From assembly GCA_964513445.1 (NCBI GenBank), contig CAZEMM010000013.1, positions 1 through 36,072 on the forward strand: DNA of 36,072 bases. Direction: 5' to 3'. This DNA comes from Butyricicoccus_A sp964513445 (GTDB lineage Bacteria > Bacillota > Clostridia > Oscillospirales > Butyricicoccaceae). The translations under genes were made by a program, and so were the position numbers. Shown here piece after piece: positions 1-8,206 of this stretch (the first letter of the stretch is position 1; each line of letters opens with the position of its first letter). The notes beneath the pieces are model-generated. The model was not told where the DNA came from and ran no database searches. It was given only the letters and a program-made list of their open reading frames with translations.

Positions 1-80
1 TCATTCGCTTTTTTCTATACCCTTGGTCTCACATCTATTGTAATGCTACATTAAATAAACATATTAATTTGAATAATCCA

Positions 81-110
81 TTGACAAGATGACAGGAATA
101 GCGTTATAAT
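81..110 (+). promoter_or_regulatory. sigma-A type promoter of the SDR/ADH/ABC operon
   Basis: TTGACA at 81-86 and TATAAT at 105-110 are both perfect consensus hexamers, separated by 18 bases. Transcription would start near 117 and leave a leader of about 180 bases before the first gene. I see no obvious terminator in that leader. Confidence 0.8.
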
Positions 111-112
111 AG

Positions 113-122
113 TGGTATACCA
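113..122. promoter_or_regulatory. palindromic operator TGGTATACCA, copy 1
   Basis: A perfect 10-base palindrome begins two bases after the -10 box, over the expected transcription start. The same 10 bases occur at 6129-6138 at the same distance from another -10 box. Its form fits operators of GntR-family (FadR/FCD-type) repressors, which is an inference; no GntR gene is in the window. Confidence 0.6.
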
Positions 123-297
123 TAAAAATCTTAAATGGATACAGCAAAACATCTTTTGACTCAAATGAATAAATAATATAAAGCTGATCGAATCACTAAG
201 TGTGTTTCATAAATCGTATAGGATATGTTTGTGACATATTTCCAAGAAGTATACGCAATGTGCTTTTTTGCAACTTATGATTTAAGGAGGATTGTAT

Positions 298-1071
298 ATG
301 CTGAAGAATAAAGTTGCTTTGGTTACAGGTGGAGCCAGTGGAATTGGAAAGGCAACAGCCTTGAAAATGGCGGAGTACGGTGCGAAGGTAGTCATTGCCG
401 ATTTTAATCTTGACGGAGCGCAGGCTGTAGTTGAAGAGATCATCGCAGCGGGCGGCAGCGCAGCTGCTGTTAAAACGGATGTTTCCAAACGAGCTGACTG
501 CGATAACGCAGTAAAGAAGGCTGTCGAGACATTCGGAACGCTTGATATTGCTGCAAACTGTGCCGGCATTAACGTCGCGTGCAAGATGATTGACATGACG
601 GATGAGCTTTGGGATCGGATTAATAATATTGATCTGAAGGGCACCATGTATATTTCTCAGGCGGCAGCAAAGGTTATGGTGGAAAAGAAATACGGTCATA
701 TTGTTAATATCGCATCTATTTCCGCTAAGATCGCCGAGGATATGAATGGCGCTTATTGTGTAGCGAAGGCTGGCGTGCAAATGATGACGCAGGTTATGGC
801 GCTTGAACTGGCAGAGTTTGGCATCAATGTAAATGCAGTATGCCCGGGTCCGGTGAATACGAACATTATGCAGGAGGTCTTTGTCCAAAGAGGCGCTATT
901 TCTGGTATGACACCGCAGGAATTTGAAACATTCTTCCTCAGTGATATTCCGATGAAGCGTATGGCAGAGCCGAATGATGTAGCAGAGCTCATGTGCTTTT
1001 TGGCGAGTGACCGCGCATCGTATATTACCGGCGTTGCTTATACCATTGCAGGCGGAAAGATCATGTTCTGA
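298..1071 (+). CDS. SDR-family NAD(P)-dependent dehydrogenase
   Basis: A 257-residue classical short-chain dehydrogenase/reductase. The cofactor motif TGGASGIG is at residues 10-17, NCAG at 87-90, and the catalytic Ser140, Tyr153 and Lys157 are in place. Members oxidise or reduce alcohol, sugar or polyol groups; the sequence alone does not give the substrate. The ATG at 298 lies seven bases after AAGGAGG (284-290) and is preferred over an in-frame TTG at 292. It is the first gene of an operon with a zinc alcohol dehydrogenase and a ribose-type ABC importer, so it probably oxidises the imported compound or its first product. Family is certain, substrate unknown. Confidence 0.92.
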   Translation: MLKNKVALVTGGASGIGKATALKMAEYGAKVVIADFNLDGAQAVVEEIIAAGGSAAAVKTDVSKRADCDNAVKKAVETFGTLDIAANCAGINVACKMIDMTDELWDRINNIDLKGTMYISQAAAKVMVEKKYGHIVNIASISAKIAEDMNGAYCVAKAGVQMMTQVMALELAEFGINVNAVCPGPVNTNIMQEVFVQRGAISGMTPQEFETFFLSDIPMKRMAEPNDVAELMCFLASDRASYITGVAYTIAGGKIMF

Positions 1072-1163
1072 TGTCTTCCTGTGAGGAGTCGGTTTTTATT
1101 TTTGATAGTTCTGTTCAAAAGCTGTAACAGTAGTTCAAAAAATAATAAATAGGAGGTTATTTT

Positions 1164-2228
1164 ATGAAAGCAGCGAGATATTATGGAAAAAGGGATATTC
1201 GATTTGAAGAAGTTGAAGTTCCGAAGATTAAATCAGATGAGGCCCTGATCAAGGTTAAAAGATGCGGCATTTGCGGCACGGATCTTCACGAGTATGTCTA
1301 CGGTGTACAGACGCTTTGGTTTGACAAGCCGCATCCGCTGACCGGTCACATTGGACCGCTGGTCATGGGACATGAGTTCTCCGGTGTGATTGAAGAACTG
1401 GGTGACGAGCTGGATCACAACCGTTGGCATGTAGGTGACAGAGTCGTTATTATGCCTCTGATGCACTGCGGCAAATGTAAATACTGCCGTATGGGTCTGG
1501 AGCACCTTTGCGAGCAGTTTGCGGCAACCGGTTTGCAGTGGCCGTATGGCGGCTTTGGCGAGTACGTGAATGTCAAGGAATACCAGCTGCGCAAGATGCC
1601 GGATAACATGACGTTTGAGCAGGGCGCCTGCATTGAGCCGCTGTCTCTGGCACTGTATGGATTGCGCCGTGCAAACATGCAGATCGGCGACAAGTTGCTG
1701 ATTACCGGCGCGGGTCCGACCGCAGTTTTGTCTCTGTTGGGCGCGCAGGCTGCCGGCGCATCGGAAATCTATATGAGCGAGGTTAAGCCGACCCGCCGTG
1801 CACGCTGCCTGGAATGGGGAGCGACAGAAGTATTTGATCCGACGCAGGTAAGCGTACCGGAAGAGATCATGAAGCGGACGGAATATGGTGTTGATGTTGC
1901 GATCGACTGCACCGGAAACGAAAGCGCAATGAGAAACTGTTTCGAGTCGATGCGTAAGCGCGGTACCTATGTTCAGAGCGGTCTGCCTGTTGGCGAAGTA
2001 TCTGTTCCGGCGTTCACCTGGGCTTACCGTGATTACAATATGGTTGGTCTGTGGTGCTTCAATACGTATGACTTTGAACAGAGTATCGCTCTGGTTTCCT
2101 CCGGCAGAATTCCGGTTGAAAAGGCTGTAACAAAGGTTGTCGGCGTTGAGGATACGCAGAAAGCATTTGATGAGTTGGCTGACGATCAGGAGGGTACTAA
2201 CGTTAAGATTCAGATCTCCTTCGAATGA
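1164..2228 (+). CDS. zinc-dependent medium-chain alcohol dehydrogenase (butanediol/threonine/sorbitol dehydrogenase-like)
   Basis: A 354-residue zinc-type MDR dehydrogenase. Catalytic zinc ligands are Cys37 (in GICGTD), His70 and Glu71 (in GHEFSG). The structural zinc lobe has Cys102, Cys105, Cys108 and Cys116. A Rossmann segment with GAGPTAV lies near residue 187. The best family match is the 2,3-butanediol / L-threonine / sorbitol dehydrogenase group, enzymes that oxidise secondary alcohols with NAD. It lies 92 bases after the SDR gene and 32 before the ABC ATPase gene, on the same strand and behind its own AGGAGG site. Two dehydrogenases beside one importer suggest stepwise oxidation of a polyol-like substrate (inference). 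Confidence 0.92.
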   Translation: MKAARYYGKRDIRFEEVEVPKIKSDEALIKVKRCGICGTDLHEYVYGVQTLWFDKPHPLTGHIGPLVMGHEFSGVIEELGDELDHNRWHVGDRVVIMPLMHCGKCKYCRMGLEHLCEQFAATGLQWPYGGFGEYVNVKEYQLRKMPDNMTFEQGACIEPLSLALYGLRRANMQIGDKLLITGAGPTAVLSLLGAQAAGASEIYMSEVKPTRRARCLEWGATEVFDPTQVSVPEEIMKRTEYGVDVAIDCTGNESAMRNCFESMRKRGTYVQSGLPVGEVSVPAFTWAYRDYNMVGLWCFNTYDFEQSIALVSSGRIPVEKAVTKVVGVEDTQKAFDELADDQEGTNVKIQISFE

Positions 2229-2260
2229 TCGATGAAATCAATCAAGGTGGAGGATAAGAT

Positions 2261-3745
2261 ATGGCAGAAAAACTCTTGCAGCTTGATGGAATTACCAAGA
2301 TCTTTCCCGGAACAGTAGCCTTGGATCATATCCAGCTTGAGGTTGCGTACAGTCAGGTTCATGCTATTGTAGGAGAGAACGGAGCCGGTAAATCCACAAT
2401 GATGAATATTATTTCCGGTTTGTTCCCCGCGACAGAAGGAAAAATTATTTTTGAAGGCCAAGAAGTCCATTTTTCCGGGCCGTTGGATGCACAGGAAAAA
2501 GGCATCAGTATCGTTCATCAGGAAATTAACCTGTGTCCCCATATCTCTGTTTTGGAGAATATTTATATGGGACGAACACCGAAAAAGTCTGGATTGGTTG
2601 ACTACGATTACATGAAGAAGACCAGCAAAGAATTGCTGATGCGATTCAATTCAGACATTGATCCGGAGCAGAAGGTTCAGTCGCTGACAATTGCACAGCA
2701 GCAGATTGTTGAGATTGTCAAAGCGATTTCTATGAACTGTAAGCTTCTTATTCTGGATGAACCAACGTCATCGCTGACCGAGGTTGAAACGCAGGATCTG
2801 TTCCGCATTGTTCGGGATTTGCGCGCGTCTGGAATCAGTGTTTTGTATATCAGTCATCGTTTGTCTGAGATCATGGATCTCTGTGATCAGGTTTCGGTTT
2901 ACCGTGATGGAAAGTATATTGGAACTTCTTCTGTGTCCGACATCACCACAGATCATTTGATCTCCATGATGGTTGGCCGCGAGCTTGATAATATTTATCC
3001 GGAAAAAGCAACGGATATTTCAAGTGAGGTTATTCTGAAAGCGACCAACTTTAGTGACGGTAACCGCTATAGGAATATTGATTTTGAACTTCATCGCGGC
3101 GAGATCCTTGGTTTTTCCGGTCTGGTTGGCGCTGGACGCAGCGAACTGTTCCGTGGCCTTTGCGGCATTGATAAGATTATATCCGGTGAACTGGTCGTCA
3201 AGGGAAAGCGGCTCAAGCTGAAAACCTATCGTGAAGCAATTGATAATGGATTGGCTTATGTCACAGAGAACCGCAAAAAAGACGGACTCTTTTTGGATTA
3301 TGATATTCGGCAGAATATTATAGCCGCGTCTCTTGAACAGGCCAAATCGGGACCGTTTTTGGATCGTTCCAAGGAGAACAAAATCTCTGAGGATTTGGTG
3401 AAAAAAATCTCTATTAAGGTCTATGGTCTTGAGCAGCGTTGCAGCAGCCTGAGCGGTGGCAACCAGCAGAAGGTGTTATTCGCAAAGTGGTTGACGGTCA
3501 ACCCTTCGATTTTAATTATTGATGAGCCAACGAGAGGTATTGATGTGGGTGTTCGTCTGGAAATCTACCGCATCCTTCGTCAGCTTTGCAGCGAGGGCGT
3601 TGGCGTTATCGTAATATCGTCTGACCTGCCGGAAATTCTTGGTCTTTGTGACCGCGTTATCGTAATGGCAGAAGGCGAAATCACTGGAAGTTTGGATGCG
3701 GCGCATATGTCTGAGGACGCAGTTATGTCTTTGGCTTCAGTTTAG
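2261..3745 (+). CDS. sugar ABC transporter ATP-binding protein, RbsA/MglA type
   Basis: A 494-residue double ATPase of the CUT2 carbohydrate importer class. The N-terminal half has Walker A GENGAGKST (about residue 38), the degenerate signature LTIAQQQ and Walker B LLILDEPTSSL. The C-terminal half has the family's degenerate P-loop GAGRSEL, signature LSGGNQQ and Walker B ILIIDEPTRGID. Length and the asymmetry between halves are typical for RbsA/MglA. It would energise the permease encoded nine bases downstream. The usual companions for ribose (RbsD, RbsK) are absent, so ribose is not a safe substrate call. Confidence 0.95.
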   Translation: MAEKLLQLDGITKIFPGTVALDHIQLEVAYSQVHAIVGENGAGKSTMMNIISGLFPATEGKIIFEGQEVHFSGPLDAQEKGISIVHQEINLCPHISVLENIYMGRTPKKSGLVDYDYMKKTSKELLMRFNSDIDPEQKVQSLTIAQQQIVEIVKAISMNCKLLILDEPTSSLTEVETQDLFRIVRDLRASGISVLYISHRLSEIMDLCDQVSVYRDGKYIGTSSVSDITTDHLISMMVGRELDNIYPEKATDISSEVILKATNFSDGNRYRNIDFELHRGEILGFSGLVGAGRSELFRGLCGIDKIISGELVVKGKRLKLKTYREAIDNGLAYVTENRKKDGLFLDYDIRQNIIAASLEQAKSGPFLDRSKENKISEDLVKKISIKVYGLEQRCSSLSGGNQQKVLFAKWLTVNPSILIIDEPTRGIDVGVRLEIYRILRQLCSEGVGVIVISSDLPEILGLCDRVIVMAEGEITGSLDAAHMSEDAVMSLASV

Positions 3746-3754
3746 GAGGAGATT

Positions 3755-4750
3755 ATGAACAATAAAACGAAAAGTGAGAAAGAGAACTCTGCAGTGAGAA
3801 ATCTCCTTCATTCAAAAGAAATACCTGTACTGATTATTATTTTGGTACTCTGTGTTGCGTTGTCCTTTGCATCGCCGTACTTTCTGACATCGGCCAACAT
3901 TATGACAACAATGATTGGTCTGTCAACGGATGGTATTATTGCGATTGCTATGACAATCATACTTGCAATGGGCGGAATCGACCTTTCGGTCGGCTCGGTC
4001 CTGGGCCTTTCCTGTATGAGTTGTTCCATGATTGCTTCTACGACCGGGAATGTTTGGCTTGGCGCAATTGTTGGTCTTCTTATCGGTTTGGTTTGCGGTA
4101 TCATCAATGGCATCTTTATTGCAAAGGTCAAGCTGACGCCGTTCATTATGACACTTGCCATGATGAGCATTGCCAGAGGCATTGCAATGATGCTGTCATC
4201 TGGTAAGACTGTATCTGCGCATAGCTCGGATGCGGTATTCAATTTCCTGGGTCAAGGTTTTATTGGAGGCATCTTCCCGTTCCTGATTCTCGTTTTCCTG
4301 ATTCTGGTGGTGCTGTTCTCCTTCTTGCTGAAGAAGACATCATTTTTCAGGAATGTATTCTATGTTGGTAGTAACGAGAATGCAGCTCGTCTCTCGGGTA
4401 TTAATGTTGACAAGACAAAATTGCTCGTATATTCCTTGGTCGGCCTGATTTGCGGTTTTTGTGGTGTACTGAATACGGCGCGTTTTGGTTCCTGCACCCC
4501 GACAACCGGTGACGGACTTGAAATGACTGCGATTTCTGCGGCTGTAATCGGCGGCGCTAGCCTCAGCGGTGGTGAAGGAAGCATTATTGGTGCATTCTTT
4601 GGCATTTTGCTGCTGAATATTGTTGATAATGGTATGGTTCTGCTAAATGTTTCAGTTTACGGACAGGATTTGGTAAGTGGTTTGATTCTTCTGGCAGCTG
4701 TAACATTTGATATTGTTAGTAGTTCAAGAAGAGCGAAGAGAGGGAAGTGA
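3755..4750 (+). CDS. sugar ABC transporter permease, RbsC type
   Basis: A 331-residue, very hydrophobic inner-membrane protein of the BPD_transp_2 family with about eight to ten membrane segments. It carries the family segments GGIDLSVGSVLGL (about residues 70-83) and VIGGASLSGGEGS near residue 268. It starts with ATG just after AGGAGG, nine bases after the ATPase stop, and would form the homodimeric channel for that ATPase and the downstream lipoprotein. The N-terminal 25 residues are polar and cytosolic, as usual. Confidence 0.95.
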   Translation: MNNKTKSEKENSAVRNLLHSKEIPVLIIILVLCVALSFASPYFLTSANIMTTMIGLSTDGIIAIAMTIILAMGGIDLSVGSVLGLSCMSCSMIASTTGNVWLGAIVGLLIGLVCGIINGIFIAKVKLTPFIMTLAMMSIARGIAMMLSSGKTVSAHSSDAVFNFLGQGFIGGIFPFLILVFLILVVLFSFLLKKTSFFRNVFYVGSNENAARLSGINVDKTKLLVYSLVGLICGFCGVLNTARFGSCTPTTGDGLEMTAISAAVIGGASLSGGEGSIIGAFFGILLLNIVDNGMVLLNVSVYGQDLVSGLILLAAVTFDIVSSSRRAKRGK

Positions 4751-4810
4751 TAATTTATTGTAGTTGAAAGCATTCGCAAATATTTCGGATTAAAAATGGA
4801 GATGAATTCT

Positions 4811-5845
4811 ATGAAAAAAAACGTATTAAAGAGACTGCTTGCTGTTCTGACAGCATCGATTCTTCTTGTTTCTGCACTGGCAGGTTGCGGAAATTCTGCC
4901 AGTGATACAACAGCTGAAGGCTCTGCTTCCGCTGGAGCGGCAACGCCTGCGGCCAATTCGGATGATACCTATTATATGATTTCGTTCCTGTCTACACTGG
5001 AATTCTGGGATGATTGCTGGAATGGTATGCAGGACGCTGCGAAGATCTATGGTGCAAATGTAGAGTATACTGGTGCACAGGAAGCAGACGTTAACGAAGA
5101 GATCACTGTTCTTGAGCAGGTAATGGCTAAGAACCCGGCGGGTATTGCGATCACCTGCACGGACGCTGAGGGCTTACAGCCTACGATCGACAAGGCTATC
5201 GCGCAAGGCATTGAGGTTGTATGCTTCGATTCGGATTCCTCTGGCAGCAGTCGTTATTCTCATCTGGGCACTGGCAATGAAAATGCTGGCAAGATGTTGG
5301 GCGAGTATGTTTTCGACAACAATAGTGGTGATCTGAAGGCTGCTGTTATGCTGACAGTTGGCGTTCCGACCCATGAGGCTCGCGCACAGGGCGTTAAGGA
5401 TGCGGTAGAGGAGTACAGCAACGTTTCCCTCGTATCGGAAGCAAACTTTGATGGTGAGCAGGACGATGCTGCAAAGCAGGCTGCTTCCATTATTCAGGCA
5501 AATCCGGACATTAACGTTATCTTCGCAGTCAACAGCGCAGGTGCATTGGGTGCAGCGGCGGCAGTCCGTGAAGCTGGTAAGGAAGGCGACATCCTCATTT
5601 GTGGTTTTGACACGGATGTCAGCGTATATGAGGGCATTGAAGCAGGCTCGATTTACTGCACAGCTCGTCAGGGCGCATACAACATGGGATTCTGGTCCAT
5701 GCAGTTCCTGTATTGTGTAAGAAATGACCTTCTCAATCCGGTAGACGGCTGGCGCGAGAATGGCCTTAGCCCGCTGCCTCCGGAAGTTGATACTGGTGTT
5801 GACATCGTTAACGCAGACAATCTTTCGGCTTTCTATAGCGCATAA
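4811..5845 (+). CDS. sugar ABC transporter substrate-binding lipoprotein (Peripla_BP_4 type)
   Basis: A 344-residue lipoprotein: basic start, hydrophobic stretch and lipobox LAGC, with the lipidated Cys at 26, followed by a Ser/Thr/Ala-rich linker. The rest is a type I periplasmic-binding fold of the ribose/galactose family, with segments such as GIAITCTDAEGLQPTIDKAI and VVCFDSDS. It would present a sugar or polyol to the upstream permease. Three in-frame ATGs occur (4796, 4802, 4811). I chose 4811 because GGAG at 4798-4801 then lies nine bases away and the signal peptide starts cleanly with MKKN. The ligand cannot be read from sequence. Confidence 0.93.
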   Translation: MKKNVLKRLLAVLTASILLVSALAGCGNSASDTTAEGSASAGAATPAANSDDTYYMISFLSTLEFWDDCWNGMQDAAKIYGANVEYTGAQEADVNEEITVLEQVMAKNPAGIAITCTDAEGLQPTIDKAIAQGIEVVCFDSDSSGSSRYSHLGTGNENAGKMLGEYVFDNNSGDLKAAVMLTVGVPTHEARAQGVKDAVEEYSNVSLVSEANFDGEQDDAAKQAASIIQANPDINVIFAVNSAGALGAAAAVREAGKEGDILICGFDTDVSVYEGIEAGSIYCTARQGAYNMGFWSMQFLYCVRNDLLNPVDGWRENGLSPLPPEVDTGVDIVNADNLSAFYSA

Positions 5846-5898
5846 TTTCTCCTATTACCTTCGTTTCTTCTGATGCTACGTATGTAAAAAGCTTTTTC

Positions 5899-5970
5899 GA
5901 CATCTTGACTCACTCATATAAAACAAAAAGCGAATGCTCTCCTTTGGTTCACGGTGAGTGAGTCGATGTC
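5899..5970. repeat. long interrupted inverted repeat after the ABC operon
   Basis: GACTCACTC at 5907-5915 is repeated inverted as GAGTGAGTC at 5956-5964. The match extends outward as GACATC / GATGTC after a two-base bulge. The loop is about 40 bases. It lies between the ABC operon and the next promoter. It may help end transcription, but has no T-run. Confidence 0.5.
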
Positions 5971-6002
5971 AATCATTTGGGGTAGAGAAAAGTTGTAAAA
6001 AT

Positions 6003-6037
6003 GAACACTGGAACTTCGGTTCTGGTGTTCATATTTA
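6003..6037 (+). terminator. hairpin with TTCG tetraloop, probable terminator of the ABC operon
   Basis: A 12-base stem (6003-6014 with 6019-6030, including two G-U pairs) is closed by a C(TTCG)G tetraloop, which is exceptionally stable in RNA. The tail is T-rich but broken (ATATTTAC), so termination may be partial. Confidence 0.6.
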
Positions 6038-6097
6038 CAACAAATGTAGGATAAAAATAACTGAGCCACATTTTTGGAAATTTTGACGAGGTTTTTA

Positions 6098-6126
6098 TTG
6101 ACAAAAATGAATTGCAGTGATATTCT
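6098..6126 (+). promoter_or_regulatory. promoter of the M24 peptidase-fold gene
   Basis: TTGACA at 6098-6103 and TATTCT at 6121-6126 are separated by 17 bases. The gene therefore has its own promoter apart from the ABC operon. Confidence 0.65.
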
Positions 6127-6128
6127 TA

Positions 6129-6138
6129 TGGTATACCA
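6129..6138. promoter_or_regulatory. palindromic operator TGGTATACCA, copy 2
   Basis: Identical to the palindrome at 113-122 and again two bases after the -10 box. The shared site and geometry indicate co-regulation of the M24 gene with the SDR/ADH/ABC operon. Confidence 0.6.
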
Positions 6139-6194
6139 ACAATATTTCATTCTGTGGCCGTGACAAAAGAAAACAAATTAGGAGGTTTTTTTGT

Positions 6195-7433
6195 ATGGTT
6201 TTTGGAACAAAGGGCACTATGCAGGTTGATTATGAAGACCGCATTGATTTTGACCGGATGAGAAAGTATCGTGAAGGTCGAATTCAGAAGTATTTGGAAA
6301 AAACTGATTTTTCCTGTTTAATTCTTTTTGCAACAGAAAATAAGCGTTATGCGACGTCCACGGCAGTTGCTTCGCCGGAAGTTGATAACATGGGTCGATA
6401 TGCGATTATTCCGCGCGGTGGCAAGCCGTATATTTTCGGCTTTGGTTCCGAGGTCGCGAACGAGAGAATCAATTGCTCTTGGATCTCTGATCGTGCTTAT
6501 CCGGCTCATACCACAATGTTCGGCGCGCTCCCGGAAGCATGGGGGCAGAACGGCGGTCATCTTGATAAGTTCGAGTCTGACCTGAGAATGGTTATGGAAG
6601 AGAATCATCTTGATCCGAAGGACCCGATTGGCGTTGATAAGATTGACGGACAGCTGATGGCTGAGTTGACAAAGCGCGGCTATACCTTGGGCGACGGCGA
6701 AGAGGTTATGTGCGCAGCTCGTGAGATCAAGAACGAAGACGAGATTCAAATCATGATGCAGGCTGCATCTACTGTTGATGCCGCTTTCTATCAGATGGCA
6801 CATGCGCTGCACCCGGGCGTTAAGGAAAATGAGCTTCAGGCTGCTGCGGCCGCTGAACTGCATCGCACTGGTTCCCAGTGGATTCATAACATCCAGATGA
6901 CCTCTGGTACGCGCGCGCATCCGCATCCGCATCTGTCCTCTGACCGTATTATTCAGCCGGGCGACATGGTATTTGCAGATATTTGTACATTGTTTAATGG
7001 TTATCACACCTGCTATTATCGTACACTGTGCTGCGGCAAGCCGTCTGATTTGGCAAAGCGTGTTTACAACAGTGCATACGAAATGCTGATGGCTGGCTTT
7101 GAGCAGTGCAAGGTTGGCAATACGACTGCTGACATTGTTAATGCCTGGCCGGATTGCACGCATTGGGGCTTTAAGAATCAGGGTGAGTCTTTTGGTCTGG
7201 CATTTGGACATGGACTTGGCGTTTGCCTCTGGGAGCGTCCGATGATTGAGCGCAGCTTCTCGCTGGATCATCCGGTTGAGCTGAAGGAAGGCATGGTCAT
7301 TGCTATCGAGACTTATGATGGCGAAGGACATGTTGGTGCTCGTATCGAAGATGAGGTTGTTATCACCAAGGAAGGCCCGCTGCTGATCTCGAAGTTCCCG
7401 AAGGAAGAGCTTCTTGCGTGCCCGATCCTTTAA
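6195..7433 (+). CDS. M24-family peptidase-fold protein, DddP/creatinase-like
   Basis: A 412-residue pita-bread-fold protein with an N-terminal creatinase-like domain (about 20-175) and a C-terminal M24 domain. It resembles, from memory, the DddP branch (DMSP lyase) as well as Xaa-Pro peptidases; the activity is unknown. Four of five metal ligands are present: Asp262, His339 (FGHGLG), Glu372 (AIETY) and Glu385 (RIEDE). The position of the second Asp, normally in GYxSDxTRT, is Cys273 (GYHTCYYRT). ATG 6195 lies nine bases after AGGAGG; an upstream in-frame ATG at 6117 lies inside the promoter and is rejected. It shares an operator with the ABC operon, suggesting that it acts on the imported compound. 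Confidence 0.88.
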   Translation: MVFGTKGTMQVDYEDRIDFDRMRKYREGRIQKYLEKTDFSCLILFATENKRYATSTAVASPEVDNMGRYAIIPRGGKPYIFGFGSEVANERINCSWISDRAYPAHTTMFGALPEAWGQNGGHLDKFESDLRMVMEENHLDPKDPIGVDKIDGQLMAELTKRGYTLGDGEEVMCAAREIKNEDEIQIMMQAASTVDAAFYQMAHALHPGVKENELQAAAAAELHRTGSQWIHNIQMTSGTRAHPHPHLSSDRIIQPGDMVFADICTLFNGYHTCYYRTLCCGKPSDLAKRVYNSAYEMLMAGFEQCKVGNTTADIVNAWPDCTHWGFKNQGESFGLAFGHGLGVCLWERPMIERSFSLDHPVELKEGMVIAIETYDGEGHVGARIEDEVVITKEGPLLISKFPKEELLACPIL

Positions 7434-8078
7434 GTAGCTTTCGATGCATTGGAAATTGGATATCTCGAAATTTAGTTCTTCATTATAGTAAGTGACCCAC
7501 GTATGACTGCACCCTTTTCGACTGAAGAGAATTGGCGGAACAAATACACCTTTTTTGCTGGAATGTATCCTTGGCTGCATGAAATGCATTTTCCACCAGA
7601 TTATGTATTCCATGTTTGCTTATAAGTTAGGTTCGACATTTTGATGATGAAGATGATTTCACTTTGAATATGTCAACATGTCATGAACATTTCTTTATCT
7701 CCATTTGCTTTCTCCTCACCTTTTGAAGCATTTTCTTTCCTCTTGGATACAAATCAGTTTTTTTGATGCTATTGGCAATTTACCATGAGTGTTTCATCCT
7801 TTCCTTTCCTTTATGCCGATTCTTTTTGCCGAATTGGGTGCTGTTTTACTTAACTGAGAAATTTTTGGTGTTTCCGGAGAGTTTATCTGTTGAAGTATCT
7901 GAAAAGTGAGCGACTGATTTACTCAAACTTCTTAAGATCCAATTTTCGGACATAATTTCGCAAGTCACTGTACGGTCGGGATTCATCGTGGATTTATAAC
8001 AGTTCGATCAATATTGTCAACAGGTTATTTACGTGTTGTTTTATTGAAGCAGAGGATCATGTACAGTACAGTGTCTAT
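7434..8078. other. gene-poor stretch, no convincing gene
   Basis: About 640 bases between the M24 gene and the terminator before fbp. The only plus-strand ORF with a protein-like composition is 40 codons at 7503-7625 (starts MTAPFSTEENW), but it has no ribosome site. A minus-strand ORF across the region is the antisense of the M24 gene. The stretch could be a decayed gene or a long untranslated region. Confidence 0.4.
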
Positions 8079-8122
8079 AAAGAGCAGTATTCTTTAACCA
8101 CCTTCGAATACTGCTCTTTTTT
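8079..8122 (+). terminator. strong intrinsic terminator before fbp
   Basis: A perfect 14-base stem (8079-8092 with 8106-8119) with a 13-base loop runs into a T-tract of six. It ends about 85 bases before the fbp start codon. It either ends a transcript from the region upstream or works as an attenuator in the fbp leader. Confidence 0.85.
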
Positions 8123-8206
8123 CATGTGTCATCTGTGACAAAAGGTATCAAAAAACGGTAAGGGAAGAAGGCTTTTGGCTATTTAGATGCGTCAAGGAGG
8201 TAGGCT

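Noticed and set aside
6318..7613. 431-codon minus-strand ORF
   Set aside because: It is antisense to the M24 gene, has Cys/Arg/Leu-rich composition typical of a reverse frame, and has no family motif.
5896..7638. single TTCGACA (0A-box-like) sites near 5896 and 7632
   Set aside because: A 7-base motif on either strand is expected about four times in a window of this size; these are isolated and not near sporulation genes.
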